Shown here in pieces: positions 32,782 through 42,395 of a stretch of 64,000 nt of DNA. This DNA comes from Halomonas sp. GTDB taxonomy: Bacteria > Pseudomonadota > Gammaproteobacteria > Pseudomonadales > Halomonadaceae. Numbering within the stretch: the first letter of the stretch is position 1; every line of letters begins with the position of its first letter. The position numbers and the translations under genes are program-made. A model generated the notes under the pieces. That model ran no database searches and had not been told where the DNA came from. It worked only from the letters and a program-made list of their open reading frames with translations. The DNA lies in assembly GCF_029263665.1 (NCBI RefSeq), contig NZ_JAJUFQ010000023.1, forward strand, positions 1 through 64,000, in the 5' to 3' direction.

Positions 32782-34245
32782 ATGGCAGCTTCTCGTAATC
32801 ACGCTGTACCCAGCTCATCCGTGGCCAGCCGTATCGGCTTGGTGCTTGGTCCGCTGTTTCTGCTGATCACTCTGCTACTTCCAGCGCCCACGGGCATGGC
32901 CCCCGCAGCCTAGCACTGCGTCGGCATGGCATTGTTGATGGCCTGCTGGTGGTCCACCGAAGCAATTCCGATTCCCGCCACTTCCCTGCTGCCTATCGTG
33001 CTGGCGCCTGCACTCGGTATTTCCGATATCAAGACAGCCTCAGCGGCTTTTGCCAACCCGATCATCTATCTGTTCCTCGGTGGCTTCCTGCTCGGCATTG
33101 CCATGCAGACCTGGCACTTGCATCGGCGTATTGCCCTGCACGTACTGCAGGCTGTCGGCAGCCAGCCACGCCGCCAGGTGGCAGGTTTCATGATCGCCAC
33201 TGGCTTCCTGAGCATGTGGGTGTCCAATACAGCCACCGCCATCATGATGCTGCCCATCGGCATCTCTGTGCTGAGCCTGATGGAGCGCTCTGATCCCGCT
33301 GAGCTCCGCCGCTTTGCCACCGCCTTGCTGCTGGGTATCGCCTACTCGGCCAGCATCGGTGGCGTGGCCACATTGATCGGTACTCCGCCCAACGCGCTAC
33401 TGGCCGGCTATCTGGCCCAGGAACAGGGCATCGACCTTGGCTTCGCCCAGTGGATGCTGGTGGGCCTGCCAATTTCCGTGGTGATGATGGTGACGGCCTG
33501 GTGGTGGCTGACCCGCCGCGACTTTCAACTGGTGATCGGAGATGACAAGGATGGAGACATGAATGACATGATCTCCAGACAGCTCCACGACATGGGGCCG
33601 ATGAGCAGTGCCGAACGTCGTGTGGCCGCGCTGTTCCTTATCGCAGCCGCCGCCTGGATCGTACGCCCGTTGCTCAACAGCGCAGGCTTGTCCTGGCTAT
33701 CGGATACTTCCATTGCCATCGCAGCGGGCATCGCCCTGTTCCTGATTCCCAGCGGCCGCAACAAGGGGGAGAAGCTGATGGTGTGGGAAGAAGCCGTCAA
33801 ACTGCCCTGGGGCATTCTGCTGCTGTTTGGTGGTGGCCTGGCACTGGCAAGCGCCATCAGCAGCTCAGGACTGGCAGAGTGGATCGCCAATCAGCTGGCC
33901 ATGTTGAGTGTCCTGCCTTTGCTGGCCATCATCACTGGTGTGGTACTGGTGATCATCTTCCTTACCGAGGTAACGTCCAATACCGCGACAGCGGCTGCTT
34001 TCCTGCCGCTGCTCGGGGCCCTGGCCCTGTCACTGGACATCCCGATCATGTTGATCACGGTGCCTGCCGCCATCGCGGCCAGCTGTGCCTTCATGATGCC
34101 TGTGGCTACGCCACCCAACGCCATCGTATTTGCGACTGGCCATATGAAGATTCAGTCCATGATCCGTGCCGGCTTCGCCCTTAACCTGCTGAGCACAGTG
34201 ATCGTCACCTTGATGGCCTATGCATTGATCACCCTGTTGTGGTGA
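32782..34245 (+). pseudogene. DASS/SLC13-family sodium:dicarboxylate symporter gene with in-frame amber codon
   Basis: Reading from ATG 32782 (AGGAGA upstream) the frame gives a normal N terminus (MAASRNHAVPSSSVASRIGL, first membrane segment to PAPTGMAPAA), then TAG at 32911-32913, codon 44, then continues in the same frame with the full transporter (ALLMACWWSTEAIPIPATSLLP, VSNTATAIMMLPIGI, IGTPPNALLAGY, TSNTATAAAFLPL, CAFMMPVATPPNAIVFATGH) to 34245. Homologues normally have Trp here (TGG), so a single G-to-A change explains the stop. Either a recent pseudogene, an amber read-through, restart at ATG 32926 losing the first helix, or a sequencing error. The rest is intact, so decay is recent if real. 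Confidence 0.8.
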
Positions 34246-34300
34246 ACGCCCACGGGTGAACACACCCTGTATTTTGCCTGTTGTGACGCCATCCCGCGTA

Positions 34301-34325
34301 TTTCGGGGCCTTCAGGGCCCCGAAA
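34301..34325 (+). terminator. terminator-like stem-loop after the DASS gene
   Basis: TTTCGGGGCC pairs with GGCCCCGAAA around TTCAG, followed by TTCCTGAC. Stem is strong, T-run weak. Confidence 0.6.
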
Positions 34326-34408
34326 TTCCTGACGCGACGGTCAGGAAAGGGTATCCTTGTGCGCCGCGACCTTTTCTACCCCATCGTTAAAACGACTTGC
34401 GAACCTCC

Positions 34409-35446
34409 ATGCAGCGCTCCGACTTCCACTTCGAGCTTCCTGAAGAGCTCATCGCCCGCTATCCGTCTGATGAGCGCAGCGACTGTCGTCTGCTATGCGT
34501 CGACGGCGCCAGCGGCCGCCTCGACCATCGCCGCTTCCCTGACCTCGTGGACCTTCTCGAAGAAGGCGATCTGCTGGTGTTCAATGACACTCGCGTGATC
34601 CCCGCCCGCCTGCATGGCCACAAGGCCAGTGGAGGCAAGATCGAGATGTTGCTGGAACGCCCGCTGGATGCTCACCGAGGGCTCGTGCACCTGCGCTCCA
34701 GCAAGTCGCCCAAACCCGGCACGGAACTTCATTTCGAAGGCGGCATCCAAGCCGTGGTCGAAGGGCGCCAGGATGCGCTGTTTGAACTGCGTTTCCTGGG
34801 TGATACGCCGATGATCACCCTGCTTGAGCGTTACGGCCACATGCCGCTGCCGCCTTATATCACTCGCCCGGATGAAGGCAGTGATCGCGAACGTTACCAG
34901 ACCGTCTATGCCCGCCGAGATGGTGCCGTAGCGGCTCCTACTGCCGGCCTGCATTTCGATGAAGCCCTGCTGGAACGCCTTGCAGCCAAGGGGGTCGAAT
35001 CTGCCTTTGTCACCTTGCATGTGGGCGCGGGCACCTTCCAGCCAGTGCGCGTCGATGATATTCGCGAGCACCAGATGCATAGCGAATGGCTTGAGGTCAG
35101 TGACGAAGCCTGTACCAAAGTGCGCAAAGCCAGGGCGGCTGGCAAAAAGGTGGTCGCTGTAGGCACGACCAGCGTGCGCTGCCTGGAAACCGCCAGTGCC
35201 GACGGAGATATCGTCCCCTATAGTGGCGACACTGACATCTTCATCTATCCGGGCTATCAGTGGCGCTGCGTGGATGCGCTGATCACCAACTTCCACCTGC
35301 CGGAGTCGACCCTGCTGATGCTGGTATCGTCCTTCGCCGGCTACGATACCGTGATGACGGCCTACAAGGAGGCAGTGGAACAACGCTATGCCTTCTTCAG
35401 TTATGGTGATGCGATGTTCCTGACGCCCGCTTCGCCACGTTTTTGA
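34409..35446 (+). CDS. queA: S-adenosylmethionine:tRNA ribosyltransferase-isomerase QueA
   Basis: 345 residues. FHFELPEELIARYPSDERSDCRLL, DLLVFNDTRVIPARL, GKIEMLLER, VAAPTAGLHFDEALLE, VTLHVGAGTFQPVR and CVDALITNFHLPESTLLMLVSSFAGYD are QueA hallmarks. It adds the epoxycyclopentane ring from SAM to preQ1-tRNA in queuosine synthesis. ATG 34409 is chosen to begin MQRSDFHF; no strong ribosome site is seen. First gene of queA-tgt-yajC-secD-secF. Confidence 0.97.
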   Translation: MQRSDFHFELPEELIARYPSDERSDCRLLCVDGASGRLDHRRFPDLVDLLEEGDLLVFNDTRVIPARLHGHKASGGKIEMLLERPLDAHRGLVHLRSSKSPKPGTELHFEGGIQAVVEGRQDALFELRFLGDTPMITLLERYGHMPLPPYITRPDEGSDRERYQTVYARRDGAVAAPTAGLHFDEALLERLAAKGVESAFVTLHVGAGTFQPVRVDDIREHQMHSEWLEVSDEACTKVRKARAAGKKVVAVGTTSVRCLETASADGDIVPYSGDTDIFIYPGYQWRCVDALITNFHLPESTLLMLVSSFAGYDTVMTAYKEAVEQRYAFFSYGDAMFLTPASPRF

Positions 35447-35517
35447 CTCCCGTTTCTGGATGCCAGACCAGCCGTTCTTGAGCCCCCGCAGACCCGGGCA
35501 TGGAGTAATTTCAGATC

Positions 35518-36654
35518 ATGCGTAAAGAATGTTTCATGAGCTTCGAACACCTGGCCAGTGATGGCCGGGCACGCAGGGGCCGCATCACTTTTCCTCGGGG
35601 CACTATCGAAACCCCGACCTTCATGCCTGTCGGTACCTACGGCACCGTCAAGGGCATGACACCAGACTCCGTCAAGGAAATTGGCGCCGAGATCATCCTT
35701 GGCAACACCTTTCACCTATGGCTACGCCCGGGTACAGAAGTGATCGAGGCACATGGCGATCTGCATGATTTTGCCCAATGGGACAAACCCATCCTCACGG
35801 ATTCCGGTGGCTTTCAGGTGTTCTCCCTGGGTGAAATGCGCAAGATCACCGAGGAAGGTGTGCATTTCCGCTCCCCTGTCGACGGCGCCAAGGTCTTCAT
35901 GGGGCCCGAAGAGTCCATGGCCGTGCAGCGCTCTCTGGGATCGGACATCGTCATGATCTTTGACGAATGTACGCCTTACCCGGCGACCCACGACGAAGCC
36001 CGCAAGTCCATGGAGATGTCCCTGCGCTGGGCCAAGCGTTCGCGCACCGCCCACGCCGATTCACCTTCAGCACTGTTCGGCATCATTCAGGGCGGCATGT
36101 ATGCAGACCTGCGCGAGCAGTCCCTCAAGGGACTCGAGGACATCGGCTTCGACGGCTATGCCATCGGTGGATTGTCAGTAGGCGAGCCCAAGGACGAGAT
36201 GATCAAGGTCCTCGACTATCTGCCAGAGTGGATGCCTGCGGACAAGCCTCGTTACCTCATGGGAGTCGGCAAGCCAGAAGACCTGGTGGAAGGTGTACGC
36301 CGTGGCGTGGACATGTTCGACTGCGTGATGCCGACTCGCAATGCGCGTAACGGCCACCTGTTCACCTTCGCGGGAACCATCAAGATCCGCAACGCCAAGT
36401 ACCGCCATGACACGCGTCCTCTCGAAGAGGACTGTGACTGCCATACTTGTCAGCATTTCTCCCGCGCTTACCTGCACCATCTGGACCGTTGCGGCGAGAT
36501 GCTCGGGGCAATGTTGAACACTATCCACAACCTGCGTCATTACCAGCGCGTGATGGCCGGTTTGCGCGGTGCTATCGAAGCGGGTACATTGGCGGACTTC
36601 GTGGAAGGGTTCTACGCGCAGCGCGGGCTGCCGGTACCCCCTGCTCCGAATTGA
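35518..36654 (+). CDS. tgt: queuine tRNA-guanine transglycosylase
   Basis: 378 residues from ATG 35518; ATG 35536 (MSFEHL) is an equally possible start, closer to the E. coli length. Catalytic Asp in ILTDSGGFQVFSLG, nucleophile Asp in MFDCVMPTRNARNGHLF, and the zinc site CDCHTCQHFSRAYLHHL...NTIHN are intact. It swaps guanine 34 for preQ1 in tRNAs with GUN anticodons. Confidence 0.97.
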   Translation: MRKECFMSFEHLASDGRARRGRITFPRGTIETPTFMPVGTYGTVKGMTPDSVKEIGAEIILGNTFHLWLRPGTEVIEAHGDLHDFAQWDKPILTDSGGFQVFSLGEMRKITEEGVHFRSPVDGAKVFMGPEESMAVQRSLGSDIVMIFDECTPYPATHDEARKSMEMSLRWAKRSRTAHADSPSALFGIIQGGMYADLREQSLKGLEDIGFDGYAIGGLSVGEPKDEMIKVLDYLPEWMPADKPRYLMGVGKPEDLVEGVRRGVDMFDCVMPTRNARNGHLFTFAGTIKIRNAKYRHDTRPLEEDCDCHTCQHFSRAYLHHLDRCGEMLGAMLNTIHNLRHYQRVMAGLRGAIEAGTLADFVEGFYAQRGLPVPPAPN

Positions 36655-36720
36655 TCCACGGTCGGCATATGCCGACCGTATCCATACTTACCCACGAATC
36701 CTTTCAGGAGAGTTTCATAC

Positions 36721-37056
36721 ATGCTGGATTTCTTTATCTCCCCGGCCATGGCAGAAGGTGGCGCAGCTGCTGGTGGTGGCATTGCTCAGATCGTGATGCT
36801 GGTCGGCTTCGTACTGATTTTTTATTTCCTGCTGTGGCGCCCTCAGGCCAAGCGTGCCAAGCAGCACAAACAGCTGATCGCCAGCCTGTCCAAGGGTGAC
36901 GAGATCGTCATCGGTGGTGGCCTCATGGGTCGCATCACCAAGGTCAGCGAAGATGGTGATTATCTGACCATGGAAATTTCCGAAGGTACTGAAGTTTCCG
37001 TTCAGAAGAGCGCCGTAGCCGCCGTTCTGCCCAAGGGCACCATCAAGTCCATTTAA
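36721..37056 (+). CDS. yajC: Sec translocon accessory protein YajC
   Basis: 111 residues with one membrane segment (IAQIVMLVGFVLIFYFLLWRPQAKRAKQHKQL). The stretch GDEIVIGGGLMGRITKVSEDGDYLTMEI is the cytosolic YajC domain. AGGAGAG precedes ATG 36721. Part of SecDF-YajC, which uses the proton motive force to help release preproteins. Confidence 0.96.
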   Translation: MLDFFISPAMAEGGAAAGGGIAQIVMLVGFVLIFYFLLWRPQAKRAKQHKQLIASLSKGDEIVIGGGLMGRITKVSEDGDYLTMEISEGTEVSVQKSAVAAVLPKGTIKSI

Positions 37057-37066
37057 TCGGCTACCT

Positions 37067-37089
37067 GACCCCACACATTGTGTGGGGTC
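37067..37089 (+). terminator. stem-loop between yajC and secD
   Basis: GACCCCACAC and GTGTGGGGTC pair perfectly over 10 bp around ATT. There is no T-run, so it may act as a processing or attenuation hairpin inside the operon. Confidence 0.5.
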
Positions 37090-37171
37090 TGCCCATGTTG
37101 ATGCGAGCCAGCCCGGCTGCCTCGTGTCGGCCTAGCCGTCTTTTCGTCAGCAAATTGAGGGCAAAGCCCCG

Positions 37172-39022
37172 ATGCTCAATCGTTACCCCCTATGGAAGTA
37201 CCTGCTGATCCTGGTAGTGCTTCTCGTCGGCCTGGTCTATTCCCTTCCCAATCTGTTTCCTGCCGACCCTGCCGTTCAGATCAGCAGTGATCGAGGCGAA
37301 CTGACCCTCGACGAGTCCCAGCGAATGGGCCTCGAAGACGCCCTTTCTGCTGCCAACATTGAGGTCAAGTCCGTCGAGGAAGAGCCCAATAGCCTCCTCA
37401 TTCGCCTCAGGAAGGCCGACCAGCAGATCAATGCCCGCGACCTGATCAGCCAGAACCTTGGTGAAGGCTATGTCGTGGCACTCAACCAGGCCGAGTCCAC
37501 CCCGGCTTGGTTAGCCTCATTTTCCGCCTCGCCCATGTCCCTGGGCCTCGACCTGCGTGGTGGGGTGCACTTCCTGCTTGAAGTCGACATGGAGGCTGCC
37601 GTCAAGCAGCGCCTCGAAGTCAATGCCAGTGCCATGCGTGAGAGCCTGCGCAAGGAGCGTATTCGCTACCGCAACAGCGAAGTCAATGGCAACACCATCT
37701 CCATGGACTTCGTCGATGCCGAGGATCGTGATACCGCTCGCCAGCTGATCAGCCAAGAATTTCCTGACTTCCAGTACCAGAACGTCGAACGTGAGCGTGG
37801 CGCAGGTCTATCCATGACCATTAGCGATGCCGCTGTTCAGGAAATCCAGGATTATGCGATCAACCAGAACCTGACCACACTGCGCAATCGTGTCAACGAG
37901 CTGGGAGTCGCTGAGCCGCTGGTCCAGCGCCAAGGCCCTGACCGCATCGTCGTCGAGTTGCCTGGCGTGCAGGATACCGCTGCGGCCAAGCGTATCGTGG
38001 GTGCGACTGCCAACCTGGAGTTCCGCCTCGAGGCACGTTCCGACACCCCGGACAACGAGACCGAGTCTCTATCCTTCCGCAACGAGCCCAACCGCAGTGC
38101 GGACCTGATGCGTGATGTCATCATCTCCGGCGACAGTGTTTCCAGTGCCAACCGTGGTTTCGATGAAAATGGCCGTCCTCAGGTCAACATCAACCTGGAC
38201 GGTACCGGCGGCACTCTGATGAATCGCGCCACCCGCACCAATATCGGGCGCAACATGGCCGTGGTGTTCATCGAGCACAAGACACATGACCGCACAGTGA
38301 TGAAGGATGGCAAGCAGGTCGTGGAGCGCGAGCCATATACGGAGCGCGGCATCATCAGCCTGGCCACGATCCAGAGCGCTCTGGGCAACAGCTTCCGCAT
38401 CACCGGTCTTGAATCGCCGACCGAAGCGGGCGAGCTGTCGCTGTTGCTGCGCTCCGGTTCGCTGGCGGCCCCGATCTACTTCGTTCAGGAACGCACCATC
38501 GGCCCAAGCCTGGGTGCTGACAACATCGAACGCGGCCTGCTCTCGGTTCAGGTCGGCCTGTTGCTGGTCGTACTGTTCATGTTCATCCGCTACAAGGCCT
38601 TCGGCTTGATTGCCAACGTTGCACTGGCTTTCAACCTGACGCTGCTGGTCGCCACCATGTCCCTGCTCGGGGCCACCCTGACCTTGCCTGGCATTGCCGG
38701 CATCGTTCTTACCCTGGGCATGGCAGTAGATGCCAACGTATTGATATATGAGCGAATCCGCGAAGAAATACGCAATGGCATGTCGATCCAGCAAGCCATT
38801 CATGCTGGCTATGAAAGGGCCTTTACCTCGATCGTCGACGCCAACCTGACCACGCTGCTGGTTGCCGTGATCCTGTTCTCTATCGGCACTGGGCCAGTCA
38901 AGGGCTTCGCCGTCACCCTGTCGCTGGGCATTCTGACGTCCATGTTCACTGCCCTGATGGTGACTCGTGCGATCGTCAACCTGGTCTATGGCGGCCGCGC
39001 ACTGAAGAAGATCTGGATCTAG
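37172..39022 (+). CDS. secD: protein translocase subunit SecD
   Basis: 616 residues. Membrane segment 1 (KYLLILVVLLVGLVYSLPNLFP), then a large periplasmic region with MSLGLDLRGGVHFLLEVD and GVAEPLVQRQGPDRIVVELPGVQD, then five C-terminal membrane segments beginning near VGLLLVVLFMFIRYKAFG and including VLTLGMAVDANVLIYERIREE. Full length, no disruption. 35 bp separate its stop from the secF start. Confidence 0.97.
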   Translation: MLNRYPLWKYLLILVVLLVGLVYSLPNLFPADPAVQISSDRGELTLDESQRMGLEDALSAANIEVKSVEEEPNSLLIRLRKADQQINARDLISQNLGEGYVVALNQAESTPAWLASFSASPMSLGLDLRGGVHFLLEVDMEAAVKQRLEVNASAMRESLRKERIRYRNSEVNGNTISMDFVDAEDRDTARQLISQEFPDFQYQNVERERGAGLSMTISDAAVQEIQDYAINQNLTTLRNRVNELGVAEPLVQRQGPDRIVVELPGVQDTAAAKRIVGATANLEFRLEARSDTPDNETESLSFRNEPNRSADLMRDVIISGDSVSSANRGFDENGRPQVNINLDGTGGTLMNRATRTNIGRNMAVVFIEHKTHDRTVMKDGKQVVEREPYTERGIISLATIQSALGNSFRITGLESPTEAGELSLLLRSGSLAAPIYFVQERTIGPSLGADNIERGLLSVQVGLLLVVLFMFIRYKAFGLIANVALAFNLTLLVATMSLLGATLTLPGIAGIVLTLGMAVDANVLIYERIREEIRNGMSIQQAIHAGYERAFTSIVDANLTTLLVAVILFSIGTGPVKGFAVTLSLGILTSMFTALMVTRAIVNLVYGGRALKKIWI

Positions 39023-39057
39023 CCCATGGCCCAATGCAATCACTACAGGAAGAGGAC

Positions 39058-39981
39058 ATGAAAAACCTCACCAACCTGAATATCGACTTCATGGGCCGCC
39101 GCCGCCTGGCTTACGCCTTCTCGGCGTTAACCCTGCTGGTCTCGATCATCTCGCTGGCCATTAATGGCCTGGCACTGGGCCTGGACTTCACCGGCGGAAC
39201 GCTGGTGGAAGTACATTACGCCACGGCCCCCACTCTGGACAGCGTGCGCCAGGCACTGCAGGGCGGTGGCTTCCAGGATGTTTCCGTGCAGACTTTTGGT
39301 ACCGCCAACGAAGTCCTGATCCGCCTGCAACAAGCCTTTGACACCAACGTCGGCCAGCAGGTCACTGGCCTGCTGGCCCAGGATGGCTCCCAGGTAGAGC
39401 TGGTGCGCGCCGAGTTCGTTGGCGCCCAGGTTGGCGATCAGTTGCGTGACCAGAGTGGCCTTGGCATGTTGCTGGCCATGGGGGGTGTCATTCTCTATGT
39501 CGCTTTCCGCTTCCAGTACAAGTTCGCTCTCGGCGCACTGCTGTCACTGGGTCACGACGTCATTGTCGTGCTGGGTGCCTTCTCGCTATTCCAGCTCGAG
39601 TTCGACCTGACTGTGCTGGCGGCGGTACTGGCGGTGATCGGCTATTCACTCAACGACACCATCGTGGTCTACGATCGTATCCGCGAAAATATCCGCAAGT
39701 CACGCATCGATGACATGCCACAGATTTTCAATGACTCGATCAACCAGACGCTGGCACGGACCCTTGCCACCTCCGGTACTACCATGCTGGTACTGGTGGC
39801 ACTGTTTCTGCTCGGTGGTGACCTGATCCACAACTTCTCCATTGCCCTGCTGGTCGGTATCGGCCTGGGCACATTCTCTTCCATCTACGTCGCCGCAGCG
39901 CTGCTGATCCAGCTCAAGCTGCAGCGCAAGGATCTGATTACGGAGAAGAAGGAAGACCCCGAGGCTGAAGAGCTGCCATAA
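39058..39981 (+). CDS. secF: protein translocase subunit SecF
   Basis: 307 residues from ATG 39058 with AGGAAGAGG upstream. IDFMGRRRLAYAFSALTLLVSIISL, GLALGLDFTGGTLVEV, VIGYSLNDTIVVYDRIREN and the six-helix membrane layout are typical. Completes the SecDF-YajC complex. The operon ends at the hairpin at 40059-40090. Confidence 0.97.
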   Translation: MKNLTNLNIDFMGRRRLAYAFSALTLLVSIISLAINGLALGLDFTGGTLVEVHYATAPTLDSVRQALQGGGFQDVSVQTFGTANEVLIRLQQAFDTNVGQQVTGLLAQDGSQVELVRAEFVGAQVGDQLRDQSGLGMLLAMGGVILYVAFRFQYKFALGALLSLGHDVIVVLGAFSLFQLEFDLTVLAAVLAVIGYSLNDTIVVYDRIRENIRKSRIDDMPQIFNDSINQTLARTLATSGTTMLVLVALFLLGGDLIHNFSIALLVGIGLGTFSSIYVAAALLIQLKLQRKDLITEKKEDPEAEELP

Positions 39982-40058
39982 GCCAGTCGCTCAGCAATGA
40001 AGAGTGACCAGTTCTGAAAAACCGTCAGTCCTGGAAAACGATCAGGACTGGAAAATAA

Positions 40059-40090
40059 AGAGCCCCGCTACCTACTGGTAGCGGGGCTCT
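40059..40090. terminator. strong terminator hairpin after secF
   Basis: AGAGCCCCGCTACC and GGTAGCGGGGCTCT form a 14-bp perfect stem with a TACT loop. The plus-strand tail is TCCGTATTC; the minus-strand tail is TTATTTTCC. Confidence 0.85.
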
Positions 40091-40208
40091 TCCGTATTCG
40101 ATGCTGCACACTGGTCGTTCAATATTCCTTGCCTTGAAGCACACGGCTGTCACATGATAGCGGCGATGTCGCAAGCGGCATCATCCCTTGGTCACTCATA
40201 GAGGCTAC

Positions 40209-41249
40209 ATGTTACTCCTGGCTGCGTTTGCCATCATCTCCATCGGCGTATCCTTCCTGTGCTCCGTTCTCGAAGCCGCACTGCTGTCATTGACTCCCAG
40301 CTACATTGCCCAGCTCAAGGACAGCAACGAGCGCTTGCATCGGCGTCTTTCTGCCCTCAAGCAGGACATCGATAAACCACTCTCTGCCATTCTTACGCTC
40401 AACACCGTTGCTCACACTGGCGGTGCCACCGGGGTCGGTGCCCAGGTGGCGGTCGTGTTCGGTGAAGCCTGGCTGGGTATCGCATCAGCCGTGATGACAC
40501 TGCTGATCCTGGTATTGTCGGAGATCCTGCCCAAGACCATCGGTGCCGCTTACTGGCGCCAGCTATCGCACTGGCTGCCATCCTTCCTGGTGCCCATGGT
40601 CTGGATATTGCGGCCTTTCATCTGGCTGTCCGAACTGATTACCCGGCGCATCACGCACGGTGCCCATGACACAGACATGCGCGGAGAAATCAAGGCCTTG
40701 GCAAGCATCGGCCTTGATGAACAGGCGCTGGATCGCGATGAAGCCCGCACCATCATCAATATCCTGAACCTGCATGAAATCAAGGTGAGCAGCGTGATGA
40801 CGCCGCGCACGGTGTGTGTCACGGTTCGCCCCGCCATGACCGTTGCCGAGTTCGACCAGGAACTGTCGCGCTCGCCGTTCACCCGCTTTCCGGTCATGGA
40901 TGGTGGTGAACAGTCGCTGGGCTACGTGCACAAGGCAGACACCTACCATGCCGACGACCAGGCAACCATGAAGGATGTCATGCACTCAGCGCCGTCCATC
41001 AGTGCCAACGACAGTGTCGAAGGCATCTTCATCATGATGCAGCGCGAACGGCAACACCTGGCGGTGGTCTACGACGACCTGGGCACCTGGGTCGGCATCG
41101 TCACCATGGAAGATGTCCTCGAAACCATCCTGGGCCAGGATATCGTCGATGAGACGGACAACATCACCAACATGCGCAAGTATGCCAAGCAGCGTTGGAC
41201 GCAGCGCAAGCAAATGACCCAGCCTGCACAACAACCGCCTGCCGATTGA
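40209..41249 (+). CDS. CNNM/CorC-type membrane protein with CBS pair
   Basis: 346 residues from ATG 40209 (GAGG upstream). The N-terminal CNNM (DUF21) domain has four membrane segments (LLLAAFAIISIGVSFLCSVLEAALLSLTPSYI; GIASAVMTLLILVLSEILPKTIGAAYW). Two CBS motifs follow (VSSVMTPRTVCVTV...FTRFPVMDGG; VMHSAPSISANDSVEGIFIMMQRERQHLAVVYDDLGTWVGIVTMEDVLETILG). The CorC_HlyC C-terminal domain seems absent. Homologues are linked to Mg2+/Co2+ efflux; the ion is not shown here. Confidence 0.9.
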   Translation: MLLLAAFAIISIGVSFLCSVLEAALLSLTPSYIAQLKDSNERLHRRLSALKQDIDKPLSAILTLNTVAHTGGATGVGAQVAVVFGEAWLGIASAVMTLLILVLSEILPKTIGAAYWRQLSHWLPSFLVPMVWILRPFIWLSELITRRITHGAHDTDMRGEIKALASIGLDEQALDRDEARTIINILNLHEIKVSSVMTPRTVCVTVRPAMTVAEFDQELSRSPFTRFPVMDGGEQSLGYVHKADTYHADDQATMKDVMHSAPSISANDSVEGIFIMMQRERQHLAVVYDDLGTWVGIVTMEDVLETILGQDIVDETDNITNMRKYAKQRWTQRKQMTQPAQQPPAD

Positions 41250-41287
41250 TCGAACAACCAGGGAAAGATATCGCCCGAAAATAAAAA

Positions 41288-41318
41288 AACCGCCCCGCAG
41301 CCAAGCTGCGGGGCGGTT
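41288..41318. terminator. bidirectional rho-independent terminator between the CNNM gene and suhB
   Basis: AACCGCCCCGCAG and CTGCGGGGCGGTT pair over 13 bp around CCAAG, with TTTC on the plus strand and TTTTTTTAT on the minus strand, between convergent genes. Confidence 0.92.
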
Positions 41319-41366
41319 TTCATATCATCGGTTTTACATCATCAAAGGCTTATCATCTGTTTATCG

Positions 41367-42191
41367 TCACTCCTGCTCATCTCGCCCAGGAATGTGTGCG
41401 ACATGAGGGGCCAAGGTCTTGATAAGGGCCTTGAACAGACGCGGATTGGCCGCCATCAACGGCCCATCGGCGCTTACACTCGGGCGGCCATCCGGCGTAC
41501 CAATCAAGGCGCCAGCTTCCTTGAGGATCAGGGTACCGATATCCAGATCCTGCTCATCAATGCCGAGCACGAAAACGGCATCTGCCCGACCAGCGGCAAC
41601 ATGTGCGATATCAAGCAGACCGCAGGCACTGGACTGAAGCTGATCCGCAACCGGACCCAACTGCTGGACCAACGTCATGTAGGTCGGCAGATAACGGGAG
41701 CGCAGATGACTTTCGGGCAGGCTCATGGACAGACGCGTGCCACCGGTGGTGTGCGTCTTGGTAACCCGCAGGCGCTTGCCGTTGAGCTGAGCACCACGAC
41801 CGCGACTGGCCAGGTACTCGTCGTCGCTGAAGGGGCAGATCACCACCGCATGCTCCGGTCGGCCCTTGACCAGGCACACCACGGAAATCGCAAACTCAGG
41901 AGAAGCCACGCTGAGGTTGGAGTAGCCATGGAAAGGTTCAATACGCCACAGAATGTCGCGCCCCTCGCCTTCACCGGAACGATGAGGCGTGTAACGACCA
42001 CTGATGCCGTGCTGGGGATAACCACGGGATAGCTGACGAACGATCAGTGCTTCTGCATTACGGGCACTGTCCTCGAGAAGACGATCGAGATTGTGTTCTT
42101 CATGGGCATTCTCGATTCGCTCACGAATGCGCAGAAACTGCTCGCCGGCACTACGCGCAGCGCGTAGGGCGTACTGGACCATTGGATGCAT
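41367..42191 (-). CDS. suhB: SuhB-family protein with degenerate inositol-phosphatase active site
   Basis: 274 residues collinear with E. coli SuhB (MHPMVQYALRAARSAGEQFL, YPQHGISG, RGRGAQLNGKRLRV, CGLLDIAHVAAGRADAVF, AANPRLFKAL). The catalytic metal sites are lost: WVIDPLDGTTN is WRIEPFHGYSN (Glu85, His88 in place of Asp), the EE-S-G metal motif after HGIS is GRYTPHRSG, and the first aspartate motif (TxVD) is LLED. So phosphatase activity is unlikely. E. coli SuhB also acts as a Nus-complex factor in rRNA antitermination, a role not needing catalysis; conserved position opposite trmJ suggests that role here (inference). Confidence 0.88.
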   Translation of the reverse strand: MHPMVQYALRAARSAGEQFLRIRERIENAHEEHNLDRLLEDSARNAEALIVRQLSRGYPQHGISGRYTPHRSGEGEGRDILWRIEPFHGYSNLSVASPEFAISVVCLVKGRPEHAVVICPFSDDEYLASRGRGAQLNGKRLRVTKTHTTGGTRLSMSLPESHLRSRYLPTYMTLVQQLGPVADQLQSSACGLLDIAHVAAGRADAVFVLGIDEQDLDIGTLILKEAGALIGTPDGRPSVSADGPLMAANPRLFKALIKTLAPHVAHIPGRDEQE

Positions 42192-42395
42192 GATCAGGCC
42201 TTTGGAGTCGGTGGTGTTAAAGAACGGAGTCGCTATCGGGAACGTCGCTGTATCAAGAACGTTGCCGTGTCATGAACAAGAGGTAAAAAGGACTCGGCGC
42301 GAATCCTAGCAGAAGCTTGCCACTAACGCCACGCAAAGTGGCGCCTCATGGTAGACTTTTGGCCTTATCGTTTCCCCAGCATCACAGAGCCCAGC

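Noticed and set aside
38069..39043. 324-codon minus-strand frame
   Set aside because: Lies opposite secD; Gln/Asp/His-rich composition marks it as a shadow.
42326..42342. CGCCAC-GTGGCG hairpin upstream of trmJ as a terminator
   Set aside because: Only 6-bp arms and no T-run, between divergent genes where no terminator is expected.
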